The notes beneath the pieces were generated by a model. That model searched no databases and was not told where the DNA came from. It saw only the letters and a program-made list of their open reading frames with translations. This document shows, one piece after another, positions 5,887 to 5,979 of a DNA stretch of 5,979 nt. A program made the position numbers and the translations under genes. Where the stretch lies: positions 1-5,979 of the forward strand of contig CANLED010000150.1 in assembly GCA_947489175.1 (NCBI GenBank), in the 5' to 3' direction. How positions within the stretch are numbered: position 1 is the first letter of the stretch; the number at the start of each line of letters is the position of its first letter. Source of the stretch: Chitinophagaceae bacterium (GTDB lineage: Bacteria; Bacteroidota; Bacteroidia; Chitinophagales; Chitinophagaceae).

Positions 5887-5979
5887 ATGAAATATATAAT
5901 CATTTTTTCTTCTTTAATTTTAATGAGTGCCTCTTGTAAAAAAGATGCAACCGGAACAACACCGACAACTGGAAACACC
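5887..5979 (+). CDS. Lipoprotein N-terminus (partial, runs off the right edge)
   Basis: ATG at 5887 lies 5 bases after the previous stop and the frame is open for 31 codons to the end of the window. The peptide reads MKYIIIFSSLILMSASCKKD and then a Thr-rich stretch. A lysine, a hydrophobic core of about 12 residues and a cysteine at position 17 make a lipoprotein signal peptide, with SAS before the cysteine as a slightly atypical lipobox. The Lys-Lys-Asp after the cysteine and the Thr/Gly-rich linker are common in Bacteroidota lipoproteins. It is probably cotranscribed with the sigma operon and exported to the envelope. The mature domain is outside the window, so no function can be given. Confidence 0.75.
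   Translation, partial: MKYIIIFSSLILMSASCKKDATGTTPTTGNT

Noticed and set aside
5651..5978. Several overlapping open frames on both strands across the end of the Spy/CnrX-like gene
   Set aside because: They are by-products of the 27-base repeats, which are free of stops in other frames; the Trp/Arg-rich or Leu/Val-rich repeats have no sense as proteins and overlap a well supported gene.

Overview
The window looks like chromosomal DNA of a Bacteroidota bacterium. The base composition is AT-rich, the starts lack clear Shine-Dalgarno sequences, and the intergenic stretches are long and very AT-rich. The protein families also fit: a divergent UxuA-like mannonate dehydratase, and an ECF sigma gene followed by a small one-helix membrane protein and a Spy/CnrX-like periplasmic protein. 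A finer placement is not supported by the sequence. No rRNA, tRNA, CRISPR array, insertion sequence or phage gene was seen.

Left part (1-3989): a sugar-acid locus. The 5' end of a minus-strand gene, possibly of the galactose-mutarotase-like fold, is cut by the left edge. A gene-free AT-rich region of about 620 bases separates it from three plus-strand genes. These encode a UxuA-family mannonate dehydratase-like protein, an RraA/HMG-aldolase-family protein, and an MFS anion:cation symporter of the ExuT (hexuronate transporter) type. The likely scheme is import of a sugar acid by the MFS protein, dehydration to a 2-keto-3-deoxy acid by the UxuA-like enzyme, and retro-aldol cleavage by the RraA-like protein. 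The third step and the identity of the substrate are inference.

Middle (3990-4239): 250 bases with no convincing gene. It has a mixed-composition first half, a weak hairpin followed by a T-rich tract, and a short direct repeat.

Right part (4240-5979): a tight four-gene operon with gaps of 10, 9 and 5 bases. It encodes an ECF sigma factor (GTG start), a 100-residue single-helix membrane protein that is the probable anti-sigma factor, a membrane-anchored Spy/CnrX-like periplasmic protein with a Pro/His-rich repeated tail, and the start of a lipoprotein cut by the right edge. The layout resembles Cnr-type envelope or metal sensing systems.

The most interesting points are the divergent UxuA-like protein paired with an RraA-type aldolase, and the in-frame 27-base minisatellite that gives the sensor-like protein its GPPPPGDHR tail.
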